NCBI RefSeq assembly: GCF_007858475.1
Contig: NZ_VIGX01000005.1
Span: 124,001-188,000, forward strand
Source: Tsukamurella conjunctivitidis
GTDB taxonomy: Bacteria > Actinomycetota > Actinomycetes > Mycobacteriales > Mycobacteriaceae
Length of the DNA stretch: 64,000 bases
Direction of reading: 5' to 3'
Below the pieces are notes generated by a model that was not told the DNA's origin, did no database searches, and worked only from the letters and a program-made list of their open reading frames with translations. The first letter of the stretch is position 1; the number at the start of each line of letters is the position of its first letter. A program made the position numbers and the translations under genes. Shown here in pieces: positions 35,802 to 45,200 of the stretch.

Positions 35802-37325
35802 GTGTCCTTCAACCTTGCGACGATGCTGCGCGAGTCGGCGACGACCGCGCCCGATGCACACGCCCTGTTCTTCGGCGATCGTGAGATCACCTACCGGGAG
35901 GTCGACGAGCAGTCCGGGCGGCTCGCGGCCTCGCTGCTCGCCCGCGGGCTCGCCGCCGGCGACAAGGTGGCGATCCAGCTGCCGAACCTCCCGGAGTTCG
36001 TCCTCCTGTACTTCGGCATCCTCAAAGCCGGCCTGACCATGGTGCCGCTGAACCCGCTGTTCACGGCTCCGGAGATCGCCTACCACGTGGGCGACAGTGA
36101 CGCGAAGCTGCTCGTGGCCTCCGACTTCTCCGCCGAGGCCGCGCTCGCGGGGGCGGCCGAGGCCGGGGTGGGCGACGTGGTGATCGTCTCGCTCGGGGCG
36201 CCGACACCGTCGGGCGCGGCGCCGTTCGCCGAGCTCCTGGCGGAGCCGGACACCGGCGAGATCCATCCCACGAGCTCCGACGACACCGCTGTGCTGCTCT
36301 ACACCTCCGGCACCACCGGCCGCCCGAAGGGCGCCGAGCTCACCCACTTCGAGCTCTACATGAACTGCACCGTCGCGCCGCAGCTGTTCGGGATGACCGA
36401 CCAGGACGTCGCGCTCGGCGCCCTCCCGCTCTTCCACGTCTTCGGCCTGTCCAGCGTGCTCAACGCCGCGGTCCGCTACGGCGGCTCGGTGGCGCTCGTG
36501 CCGCGGTTCGACGCGGAGGCCGTCATCGACGTCATCGCGCGCCGTCGGGTCACCGTGCTCTCCGGTGTGCCCACGATGTACGTGGCGCTCCTCGGCATCG
36601 AGCTCGCCGGCCGCGACGTCTCCAGCCTGCGGGCCGCCGTCTCCGGCGGTGCGTCGATCCCCGGCGGCGTGATCACCGCGTTCGAGGAGAAGTTCCCGGG
36701 CCTGGCGATCCTCGAGGGCTACGGTCTCTCGGAGACCGCCTCGACCGCGACGTTCAACATCAGCGCCGAACAGCGCAAGGTGCTCTCGATCGGCAAGCCC
36801 ATCTGGGGCGTGGAGATGCGGGCCGTCGATCTCGACGGGACGGAGCTCCCGCCCGGCGAGGACAACATCGGCGAGATCGTGGTCCGTGGGCACAACGTGA
36901 TGAAGGGCTACTACAAGCGACCCGAGGCGACCGCGGAGGCGCTCCGCAACGGCTGGCTGCACACGGGCGACCTGGGCTATCGCGACGAGGACGGCTACTT
37001 CTTCATCGTCGACCGGCTCAAGGACCTGGTGATCCGGGGCGGCTACAACGTCTATCCCCGCGAGGTCGAGGAGGTGCTCTACGCGCACCCCGAGGTCGTC
37101 GAGGCCGCCGTGGTGGGCCGGCCCGACGAGCGGCTGGGGGAGGAGGTCGTCGCCTTCGTCGTGCTGCGTCCGGGGGCGAGCGCCGACGCCGCGGCGCTCA
37201 CCGAGTTCAGCCGTGAGCGACTGGCCGCGTACAAGTACCCGCGCGAGATCCACCTCCTCGCCGAGCTGCCCAAGGGCGGCACGGGGAAGATCCTCAAGCG
37301 GGAGTTGCGCACCACCTCGAGCTGA
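35802..37325 (+). CDS. long-chain-type acyl-CoA ligase (AMP-forming)
   Basis: A 507-residue adenylate-forming enzyme: P-loop LLYTSGTTGRPKG, EGYGLSETAS (A5), the hinge Asp in WLHTGDLGYRDEDGYFFIVD followed by RLKD, and the catalytic C-terminal Lys in PKGGTGKILKREL. Activates a free acid to the CoA thioester. GTG 35802 lies six bases after the lactonase stop, so the acid released by the lactonase would be a natural substrate. Last gene of the operon; the convergent MGL gene begins at its stop. Confidence 0.92.
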   Translation: MSFNLATMLRESATTAPDAHALFFGDREITYREVDEQSGRLAASLLARGLAAGDKVAIQLPNLPEFVLLYFGILKAGLTMVPLNPLFTAPEIAYHVGDSDAKLLVASDFSAEAALAGAAEAGVGDVVIVSLGAPTPSGAAPFAELLAEPDTGEIHPTSSDDTAVLLYTSGTTGRPKGAELTHFELYMNCTVAPQLFGMTDQDVALGALPLFHVFGLSSVLNAAVRYGGSVALVPRFDAEAVIDVIARRRVTVLSGVPTMYVALLGIELAGRDVSSLRAAVSGGASIPGGVITAFEEKFPGLAILEGYGLSETASTATFNISAEQRKVLSIGKPIWGVEMRAVDLDGTELPPGEDNIGEIVVRGHNVMKGYYKRPEATAEALRNGWLHTGDLGYRDEDGYFFIVDRLKDLVIRGGYNVYPREVEEVLYAHPEVVEAAVVGRPDERLGEEVVAFVVLRPGASADAAALTEFSRERLAAYKYPREIHLLAELPKGGTGKILKRELRTTSS

Positions 37326-38318
37326 TCACCGGGGTCCGGTGAGGACCCGCTCGACGAACCCGATGAGCTCGGCGGCCACGTCGTCGCGGCTCTCGGGTTC
37401 GTTGTGCACCTCGTGTCGCAGACCGGGGTAGACGCGGGTGCGGACGTCCGGGTGTCCGGTGGCGACGAGGCGGTTCGCCACGTGATAGGCGCCTTCGCCG
37501 TAGTTGGTCACGGGATCCTGGTCGCCGGCGAGGATCAGGACCGGCGTCGTGGACGGGAGCGCGGCGTAGAAGCCGTCGCCGTTCGCGGCGTCGTACAGGT
37601 CGAGGAAGCCGCGGAGGAAGCGGGCGGACATCGGCGCGCCGAAGTTGTTGAACGGGTCTTTTCCGTGGTCGCGGACCACGTCGGCGTCCCGGGCGACCCA
37701 GTCCGTCGGGCCCGCACCCTCACCGAACCGGGAGACGAAGCCGTCGAACAGCGCTCCGACGTACGCGAGCGGAGCCGGGCCGGCCTGGTCCGGCACGGCC
37801 GCGAGCGCCGCGCGGTCGACGGTGTGCGCTCCCGGGATCTGTGCGGCGATGCCGCACAGCACGAGACCGTCGATCTCAGCGGCGGATTCGACGGCCGCAC
37901 CGCGGGCGATCATCGAGCCCATCGAATGGCCGAAGACGACGAAGGGGAGTCCGGGGTGCTGCTCGCGCACCGTCGCACCGAGCGACCGCGCGTCCGCCAC
38001 CATGACGCGCCCGGCGTCCTCGCCCGCATCGGCCCAGACGCCCGAGGCCATCGCCGTCGCGCCGTGGCCGGCGTGGTCCTCGGCCGCGACGACGAAGTCC
38101 GCGTCGAGGAGCGCGGTGATCAGCCGGAGGTAGCGCCGGGAGTGCTCGCCGAGGCCGTGGATCAGCTGGACGATCGCGCGGGGCTCACGTACCGGCGTGT
38201 AGATCCAGGCATGGATGGTGTCGCGCCCGTTGGCGGACGGGAAGTCGGGTTCGGAGAGTGCCATGTGCTCTTTGTACGTGATGGCCGCCGGAAGCGGCGC
38301 CGAACAGTCCGAAGCCAT
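37326..38318 (-). CDS. monoacylglycerol lipase-like serine hydrolase
   Basis: About 330 residues. Oxyanion HGLGEHSRRY, nucleophile elbow GHSMG, acid Asp in LAGDQDPVTNYG and His in PGLRHEVHNE form the MGL (Hydrolase_4) pattern. It would hydrolyse an ester or lactone-like lipid. The start is uncertain: ATG 38318 has GGGAG about 9 bases upstream and keeps a conserved-looking N-terminus; ATG 38264 (MALSEP) is 18 codons shorter. It is divergent from the MHS transporter, and operator O3 lies 22 bases upstream of 38318. Confidence 0.85.
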   Translation of the reverse strand: MASDCSAPLPAAITYKEHMALSEPDFPSANGRDTIHAWIYTPVREPRAIVQLIHGLGEHSRRYLRLITALLDADFVVAAEDHAGHGATAMASGVWADAGEDAGRVMVADARSLGATVREQHPGLPFVVFGHSMGSMIARGAAVESAAEIDGLVLCGIAAQIPGAHTVDRAALAAVPDQAGPAPLAYVGALFDGFVSRFGEGAGPTDWVARDADVVRDHGKDPFNNFGAPMSARFLRGFLDLYDAANGDGFYAALPSTTPVLILAGDQDPVTNYGEGAYHVANRLVATGHPDVRTRVYPGLRHEVHNEPESRDDVAAELIGFVERVLTGPR

Positions 38319-38339
38319 GGAAACGGTCTCCCATCTGCG

Positions 38340-38353
38340 TAAGCAAACGCTTA
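38340..38353. promoter_or_regulatory. TetR operator O3 (hydrolase/transporter)
   Basis: TAAGC-AAAC-GCTTA, the same 5-bp arms and 4-base centre as O1 and O2 (consensus TAAGCRARCGCTTA), between the divergent MGL-like hydrolase and MHS transporter genes. The flanking arm base is not conserved, so affinity may be lower. Confidence 0.65.
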
Positions 38354-38370
38354 GCAATTTCCCCGAAACG

Positions 38371-38400
38371 GTTGACACCAACGTCAACGTCAAGCATTCT
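38371..38400 (+). promoter_or_regulatory. promoter of the MHS transporter with overlapping inverted repeat
   Basis: A consensus -35 TTGACA (38372-38377) is followed after 17 bases by CATTCT (38395-38400). An inverted repeat GTTGAC-N6-GTCAAC (38371-38388) overlaps the -35 and could be a second operator, perhaps for the TetR protein encoded after the transporter. Confidence 0.5.
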
Positions 38401-38437
38401 CTGTGGCGGGGATCACAACATTCACGAAGGGCCATCC

Positions 38438-39820
38438 ATGACACAGACCCACGAGCCCGGTGCCGTCGCGCCGGTGAAGAAGTCGCACGGCAAGCTGCTC
38501 ACCGCCGGGCTGATCAGTAGTTCCATCGAGTGGTACGACTTCTTCATCTACGGCACCGCCGCCGCGTTGGTGTTCGACAAGGTCTTCTTCCCGGACCTGT
38601 CGCCGCTGATGGGCACGCTGATGGCCTTCGCGACCTTCTCCGTCGGCTTCATCGCCCGGCCGCTCGGCGGCATCCTCGCCGGACACTTCGGCGACAAGAT
38701 CGGCCGCAAGCCGATGCTGCTCTGGTGCCTCACCGCGATGGGCCTGGCAACGTTCCTGATCGGCTGCCTGCCCACCGCGGGCGCGATCGGATCGCTGGCA
38801 CCCATCCTGCTCGTGTCGCTGCGCTTCGTGCAGGGCCTCGCGTGCGGAGGCCAATGGGGCGGCGTGGTGCTGCTGCTCACGGAGTCCGCGGGCCCCAAGA
38901 AGCGGGGCTTCGCCGGGACCTTCGGCCAGATGGGTGTCCCCCTGGGGCTGCTGCTCGGCAACGTGATGATGATCCTGATGAACACCGTCCTCGACGACGC
39001 CGCGTTCCTCAGCTGGGGCTGGCGCGTCCCCTTCTGGGCCAGCGCCGTGCTGGTGCCCGTGGTGATGTACATCCACAAGAAGATCGAGGACTCGCCCGAA
39101 TTCCTCGCCCTGCAGCAGGAGGTCGCCGCGAAGAACGCCGGCAAGGAGGCGATCGCCGCCGCGCCGCTCTCCGAGGCGATCCGCAAGCACTGGGTCAAGA
39201 TCCTGCTGGGCGCGGGCCTGCTCGCCGGCACCAACTCGGCGTTCTACGTCTCGATCGCCGGCTTCGTCAGCTACGGCAGCAAGAAGACGTCCGCCGGCGG
39301 CCTGGGCATGAGCAGCAACTCCATCCTCATGTGCGTCCTCGCCACGTCCGTGGTGATGCCGCTCGTGATCATGGCCGCGGGCGCGGTCTCCGACAGGGTG
39401 GGCCGCCGCCCGCTGATCCTCATCGGCGGCGCCGTGCTCGTCGCCTGGGCGTTCCCGTTCTTCTGGCTCGCGGAGACCACGAACATCGGGCTCCTGCTGG
39501 TCGCGATGTTCGTCTCCAGCTTCGGGCAGGCGCTGACCTACGGACCCCTGGCGGCCTTCATGGCGGAGCTGTTCGAGCCGCGCATCCGCTACTCGGGCGC
39601 CTCGCTGGCCTACCAGCTCGCCGCGGTGGCCGTCTCCGGTGTGGCGCCGCTGATCATGACGGCCATCATCGCCGAGACGCAGTCCACCACGTTCGTCTCG
39701 GTCTACCTGGCCGCCATGGGGCTGGTGACCTTCGCCAGCGCGTACTTCCTCAAGGAGACGAACGGCAGGGCCGTACGGGAGGATCCGGAGGCAGTGCCCG
39801 GCGTCCCCGCATCGGTCTGA
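38438..39820 (+). CDS. MFS transporter, metabolite:H+ symporter (MHS) type
   Basis: A 460-residue twelve-segment transporter. ISSSIEWYDFFIYGTAAAL at the N-terminus, GHFGDKIGRKPML in loop 2-3 and RFVQGLACGGQWGG are MHS marks shared with ShiA, ProP and KgtP, which take up organic acids and zwitterions. GAAGGG precedes ATG 38438. Placed within an acid catabolic locus it probably imports the growth substrate, a carboxylic acid or lactone. The following TetR gene is on the same strand. Confidence 0.9.
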   Translation: MTQTHEPGAVAPVKKSHGKLLTAGLISSSIEWYDFFIYGTAAALVFDKVFFPDLSPLMGTLMAFATFSVGFIARPLGGILAGHFGDKIGRKPMLLWCLTAMGLATFLIGCLPTAGAIGSLAPILLVSLRFVQGLACGGQWGGVVLLLTESAGPKKRGFAGTFGQMGVPLGLLLGNVMMILMNTVLDDAAFLSWGWRVPFWASAVLVPVVMYIHKKIEDSPEFLALQQEVAAKNAGKEAIAAAPLSEAIRKHWVKILLGAGLLAGTNSAFYVSIAGFVSYGSKKTSAGGLGMSSNSILMCVLATSVVMPLVIMAAGAVSDRVGRRPLILIGGAVLVAWAFPFFWLAETTNIGLLLVAMFVSSFGQALTYGPLAAFMAELFEPRIRYSGASLAYQLAAVAVSGVAPLIMTAIIAETQSTTFVSVYLAAMGLVTFASAYFLKETNGRAVREDPEAVPGVPASV

Positions 39821-39866
39821 TCCGGTACCGGCGTCCTTGAAGGTCCGAGCGGAGCCGAGCAGACTC

Positions 39867-40487
39867 GTGAGCGTGACGATCAGCGAATCACAGGAGCGGG
39901 CGCGCGCGAACCGCAAGGACGCCGGCGGCGCCCGCCGGGAGGAACTCCTCCGGGCGGCGGCCGATTGTTTCGACGATCTGGGCTACTCGGCGACCACCGT
40001 GGAGCTCATCGCGGCCCGCGCGCAGACCTCCCGGCCGACCTTCTACGCCTACTTCCGGTCGAAGGACGAGATCCTGCTCGCCCTCGTCGACCGGATCGGT
40101 TCCGAACTCGAGGCCACGCAGATGCTCGACGGCATCGAGACCGAGGAGCCGCGTGAGGTCATCGCGGCGACGATGCGGGCGTACGCCGACGCGGTCTTCG
40201 CCAACGGCGGCCTGGTCGCGCTGTTCGACGCGCTGGCGCCGGTCCGCGAGGACGTCGCCGAGGTGTGGGGTCGCACGATCCGGCGCACCCACCGCCGCTA
40301 CACCGCATACCTCGCGTCGCTCGATCCCAGCACCGTCGACCTGTGCCTCGCGCCCGGGGCCCTGGTCAGCATTCTCAACGACACCATCCACCACGGCGCG
40401 AAGCGCGTCGTGCGCGACAGTCCCGCCGCGCGCGAGCGCTTCGTCGCGGATCAGATCCGCGTCGCCGAACGACTGATCGGCTTCTGA
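39867..40487 (+). CDS. TetR family regulator
   Basis: A 206-residue regulator with helix-turn-helix LGYSATTVELIAARAQTSRP and then TFYAYFRSKDEILLALVD. The C-terminal helices (FALFDALAPVRED-like region) bind an unknown ligand. The GTG at 39867 is my choice, with GGAG 12 bases upstream; GTG 39873 is equally possible. It stands between the transporter and the second ligase, 26 bases before the latter, suggesting local control of ligase, carboxylase and transporter. Confidence 0.83.
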   Translation: MSVTISESQERARANRKDAGGARREELLRAAADCFDDLGYSATTVELIAARAQTSRPTFYAYFRSKDEILLALVDRIGSELEATQMLDGIETEEPREVIAATMRAYADAVFANGGLVALFDALAPVREDVAEVWGRTIRRTHRRYTAYLASLDPSTVDLCLAPGALVSILNDTIHHGAKRVVRDSPAARERFVADQIRVAERLIGF

Positions 40488-40513
40488 CGGAGCCGACGCA
40501 CCGAAGGAGCCCC

Positions 40514-42247
40514 ATGTCCGACCGGACCACCGACGTCGCCGCAGAACTGGACGCCGTTGCCGAGGAGATCCGCGCCCTGCGCCTGCGGAACTGGCCGCCG
40601 CAGGTGCCACGCACCGTCGAATATCCCGCGGGGACGCCGACGATGGTGGAGCATCTGCGGCACTGGGCGCGGGAGCGGCCCGAGACGGTCGCGATCTCCT
40701 TCTACGGACGCGAGGTGACGTACGCCGAGTACGACGAGCTCTCCGACCGCTTCGCGGGCCTGCTCGCCGATCATGGTGTGCGCCCGGGCGATGCGGTCGG
40801 CGTGTACCTGGGGAACTGCCCCCAGTTCGCTGTCGCGATGCTCGGCGTCCTGAAGCTGGGGGCCGTCCACGTCCCGGTCAATCCGCTGCTCAAGGGGCGC
40901 GAGTTGCAGCACGAGCTGGCCGACGCGGGCGTCGGTGTGCTGCTCGCGCAGACGGACCTGCTGGACCTGGTGGAGTCGGTGCGCGCGCAGACACCCGTCC
41001 GCACCGTGCTCGCCACCGCTCTGGGGGACCTGCTGGACGGGGTGGACGCGCTCGCCGGCGCCCCGGCGCCCTTCGACACCGCGCCGGATCCGCGGAGCGA
41101 CTGGCACCGCGTGCTCGCCGCTCCGCCCGCGCCCGCGCGGGCTTCGGACCCCGACGCGCTGGCGGCGCTCAACTACACCGGCGGCACCACCGGCCTGCCC
41201 AAGGGATGCGAGCACACCCAGCGGCACATGGCCTACACCGCGGCCACCGCGACGCTCGCGGGCGGCGGCACGGTGGGGGACTGCGCCTCGGTCGGCCTGA
41301 ACTTCCTGCCCGTCTTCTGGATCGCCGGTGAGGATTTCGGCATCCTCAAGCCCCTGCTGAACGGCCAGACGATCGTGCTCATGACGCGCTGGGATCCGGC
41401 CGTCGCCGCGGCGCTCATCGCCCGGTACGGCGTGACGGACACCGTCGCCACGGTCGACAACTACGTCGAGCTCATGGACCTCCCCGGTTTCGACGGCGCC
41501 GCGTTCCGCACCGTGGTGAACCCGCTCGCGGTCTCCTTCGTGCTCAAGCTGACTCCGGAACTCCGTGCCCGCTGGCGCGCCCTGACCGGCGGTGTCCTGC
41601 GCGAGGCCTCGTACGGCATGACCGAGACGCACACCGCCGACACCTTCACCCTCGGCTTCCAGGACGGCGACCGCGACCTCACGGCCGACCCCGTCTTCTG
41701 CGGGCTTCCCGTGCCCGGCACAGACATCCTGATCGTCGACGCCGACGGCCTGCCCGTGCCCATCGGGGAGAGCGGCGAGATCGTCGTGCGCAGCGAATCC
41801 ATTCTCACCGCCTACCACGGGCGGCCGGACGCCACCGCCGAGGCGATCCGCGACGGCTGGCTGCACACCGGCGATGTCGGCCGGCTCGACGACTGGGGCG
41901 CCGTGCACTACCTCGCGCGCACCAAGGAGATGATCAAGGTCAACGGCATGTCCGTCTTCCCCTCCGAGGTGGAGGCGCTGCTCAAGGACCACCCGGCGAT
42001 CGGATCGGTCTCCGTTGTGCCGCGCCCGGACCCGCGCAAGGGTCAGGTGCCGCTGGCCTTCGTCGTGTCCGCCGGCCCCGTCGACGTCGCCGAGCTGACC
42101 GCGTGGGCGCGGGAGAACATGGCGGGGTACAAGGTGCCCGACTTCGTGCTCCTCGACTCGCTCCCGATGACGGCGACGGGCAAGGTACGCAAGGGGGATC
42201 TGTTCGCGAGGGCCGCGCGGATCGCGGCCGAAGGGGAGTCGAAGTGA
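40514..42247 (+). CDS. acyl-CoA synthetase (AMP-forming)
   Basis: A 577-residue adenylate-forming ligase with an extra N-terminal 40 residues. P-loop LNYTGGTTGLPKGCEHT, EASYGMTETH, WLHTGDVGRLDDWGAVHYL, ARTKEMIKVNGMSVFPSEVE and the catalytic Lys in MTATGKVRKGDL are present. GAAGGAG lies before ATG 40514. Its stop overlaps the carboxylase start by GTGA, so the CoA ester it makes is a candidate substrate of the carboxylase. Sequence differs clearly from the ligase at 35.8 kb. Confidence 0.9.
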   Translation: MSDRTTDVAAELDAVAEEIRALRLRNWPPQVPRTVEYPAGTPTMVEHLRHWARERPETVAISFYGREVTYAEYDELSDRFAGLLADHGVRPGDAVGVYLGNCPQFAVAMLGVLKLGAVHVPVNPLLKGRELQHELADAGVGVLLAQTDLLDLVESVRAQTPVRTVLATALGDLLDGVDALAGAPAPFDTAPDPRSDWHRVLAAPPAPARASDPDALAALNYTGGTTGLPKGCEHTQRHMAYTAATATLAGGGTVGDCASVGLNFLPVFWIAGEDFGILKPLLNGQTIVLMTRWDPAVAAALIARYGVTDTVATVDNYVELMDLPGFDGAAFRTVVNPLAVSFVLKLTPELRARWRALTGGVLREASYGMTETHTADTFTLGFQDGDRDLTADPVFCGLPVPGTDILIVDADGLPVPIGESGEIVVRSESILTAYHGRPDATAEAIRDGWLHTGDVGRLDDWGAVHYLARTKEMIKVNGMSVFPSEVEALLKDHPAIGSVSVVPRPDPRKGQVPLAFVVSAGPVDVAELTAWARENMAGYKVPDFVLLDSLPMTATGKVRKGDLFARAARIAAEGESK

Positions 42248-45200
42248 AGCTGCTCATCGCCAACCGCGGCGAGATCGCACTGCGGATCATCCGTACCGCA
42301 CGGGAACTCGGTGTCCCGACGGTCGCCGTATACGCGGAGGACGATGCCGGGACGCCGCACGTCGCGGCGGCCGACGACGCCGTCGCCCTCCCGGGGTCGG
42401 GCCCCGCGGCGTACCTCGACGGTGCCGCCGTCATCGCGGCGGCCGCGAGCACCGGCGCCGACGCCGTGCACCCCGGCTACGGGTTCCTCGCCGAGAACGC
42501 CGATTTCGCCGCGTCCTGCGCCGCTGCCGGGCTCACCTTCGTGGGGCCCGAGCCCGCGGTGCTGCGCACCTTCGGCGACAAGGCCTCGGCGCGGGCGGCC
42601 GCGGTCGCCGCTGGGGTTCCCGTGCCGGCCGCCACCGACGGGGGAGTGGACCTCGACGCGGTGCGCGCGTTCGCCGCGGATCGCCCGTCCGGAATCATGA
42701 TCAAGGCCGTCGCCGGCGGCGGCGGGCGCGGCATGCGCGCCGTGCTGCCGGGGCCGCGGTTCGACGAGGAGCTGGACGCCGCCTACCGCGCCTGCGTCTC
42801 CGAGGCCGAGCTCGGATTCGGCGACGGCCGCGTCTTCGCCGAGGAACTGCAGAACGGCGCGCGGCACATCGAGATCCAGATCGTCGGCGACGGGGCGGAC
42901 GCGCTGGCGCTCGGCGACCGGGACTGCAGCGTGCAGCGCCGCAACCAGAAGCTCATCGAGGTCGCGCCGGCGCCGGCGTTGCCCGCGGATCTGCGTGCCG
43001 CCCTGCACGAGCACGCCGTGCGCCTGTGCGCGGCCGCCGGATACCGCGGCCTCGCGACCGTCGAGTTCCTGGTCCGCGACGACACGGCGGTCTTCCTCGA
43101 GGTGAATCCGCGGATCCAGGTCGAGCACACCGTGACCGAGGAGGTGACGGGCGTCGATCTGGTCGCGGCCCAGCTCGCCCTCGCCGAGGGGACGACGCTC
43201 GCCGATCTCGGCCTCCCCACCGGAACCCGGTGCCGTGCGGGTGTCGTCGACGGGGCGCCCGCCGCCGCGCTCGGCACGGCGGTGCAGACCCGCGTGAATC
43301 TCGAGGCGCCCCAGCGGGACGGCACGGTCCTGCCCACCGGCGGCGTGCTGGCCGGCTACACCCCGCCGACGGGTCCGGGCGTCCGCGTCGACGATTACGG
43401 TCGCCCGGGCCTGACGACCTCCGCCCGGTACGACTCGCTGCTCGCGAAGGTGATCGTGCGCGCCGCCACCCCGGCGCGCGCCTTCGCCAAGGCGGATGCG
43501 GCGCTGGGGGAGTTCGTGATCGACGGACCGGGCACCAACATCGCGCTGCTGCGTGCCGTCCTCGGAGACCCCGAGTTCCGGTCCGGCCCCGTCGACACGG
43601 GATACCTGGCGCGCCGCCTCGGCGACCTCGTTCCCGAGACCGCCGACATGGCGGCTGCTCCGGTCACGGACCTCGACGGGGACGTGCTCACCGCCACCCT
43701 GACCGGCACCGTCGTCGCCGTCGCCGATGCGGGCGCGGTGACGGAAACCGGAACCGCCCTCGTGGTCCTCGAGGCCATGAAGATGGAACACGAACAGACG
43801 CTCGCGGTGCCGGTCACCGTCGGCGATGTGCTGGTGAGCCCCGGGCAGACCGTCACCGCGGGGACCCCGCTGCTGAGCTATCTCCCCGCCGACGGGGCGG
43901 AACCCGGCGGAGCCGCCGCCGACGCGCTCGATCTCGACCGCTCGCGGGCGGACCTCGACGAGGTGCGCGAGCGGCACCGGGTGACGCGGGACGAGGGGCG
44001 CCCCGACGCGGTGGCCAAGCGGCGGCGGATCGGCCGACGCACCGCGCGCGAGAACATCGACGACCTCGTCGACGCGGGGAGCTTCACCGAGTACGGCGCG
44101 CTGCTCCTGCCCGCGCAGCGCGCCCGCCGCTCGGAGGAGGACCTGATCGCCACCGGAGCGGCCGACGGCCTCATCGGCGGCCTGGCGACCATCGGCGGCG
44201 CCGAGGCGATGGTCATCTCCTACGACTACACGGTGCTCGCCGGCACGCAGGGGTGGCGCAACCATGCCAAGACCGACCGGCTCATCGACGTCGCGGAACG
44301 CCGCGGCGTGCCGATCGTGCTGTTCGCCGAGGGCGGCGGCGGACGCCCCGGGGACACGGACCTCGACATCGTCGCCGGCCTCGACGTGCCGACCTTCCGT
44401 TCGCTCGGGGCGCTGCGCGGGCGGGTCCCGCTCGTCGCCGTCGTCTCCGGACGCTGTTTCGCGGGTAACGCCGCCCTGGCCGGGATCTGCGACGTCGTCA
44501 TCGCCACGCCCGACGCCAACCTGGGCATGGGCGGGCCCGCGATGATCTCGGGCGGCGGGCTCGGCGAATTCCCGCCCGAGGCCATCGGGCCCATCGACGT
44601 GCAGCGCCGCAACGGCGTCGTGCACGTCGTCGCCGACGACGAGGCCGACGCGGTGGACCGCGCCCGGCGATACCTCGGCTACTTCGCCGGGCCCGTCGAC
44701 GATTGGACCGCGCCCGATCCGCGCATCGCGCGTCACGTGGTCCCGGAGAACCGGCTGCGCGCCTACGACGTGCGCGCCGCGATCGCCGCGATCGTCGACG
44801 TGGATTCGACCCTGGAACTGCGCCGCGACTACGGCATCGGCGTCATCACGGCGCTCGTGCGCGTGGAGGGCAGGCCCTACGCGCTCATCGCCAACAGCAC
44901 CCGGCACCTGGGCGGCGCGATCGACGCGGAGGCCGCGGACAAGCTCGCCGATTTCCTGGAACTCGCGCAGGCGCACGGGCTTCCCGTGGTCTCGCTGTGC
45001 GACACCCCCGGTTTCATGGTCGGGCCGGAGGCGGAGGAGCAGGCCACTGTGCGGCGCTTCTCGCGGTTGTTCGTGCTCGGGGCCCGGCTCACTGTGCCGC
45101 TGGGCGTGTTCGTCCTGCGCAAGGGCTACGGGCTCGGCGCGATGGCGATGACGGGCGGCAGCTTCCACGCCCCGCAGTTCACCGTGGCCTGGCCCACGGG

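Noticed and set aside
35802-37325. Dioxygenase or ring-cleavage pathway for aromatic acids
   Set aside because: Although ligases and an MHS transporter also occur in aromatic catabolism, there is no oxygenase or ring-opening gene in the window.
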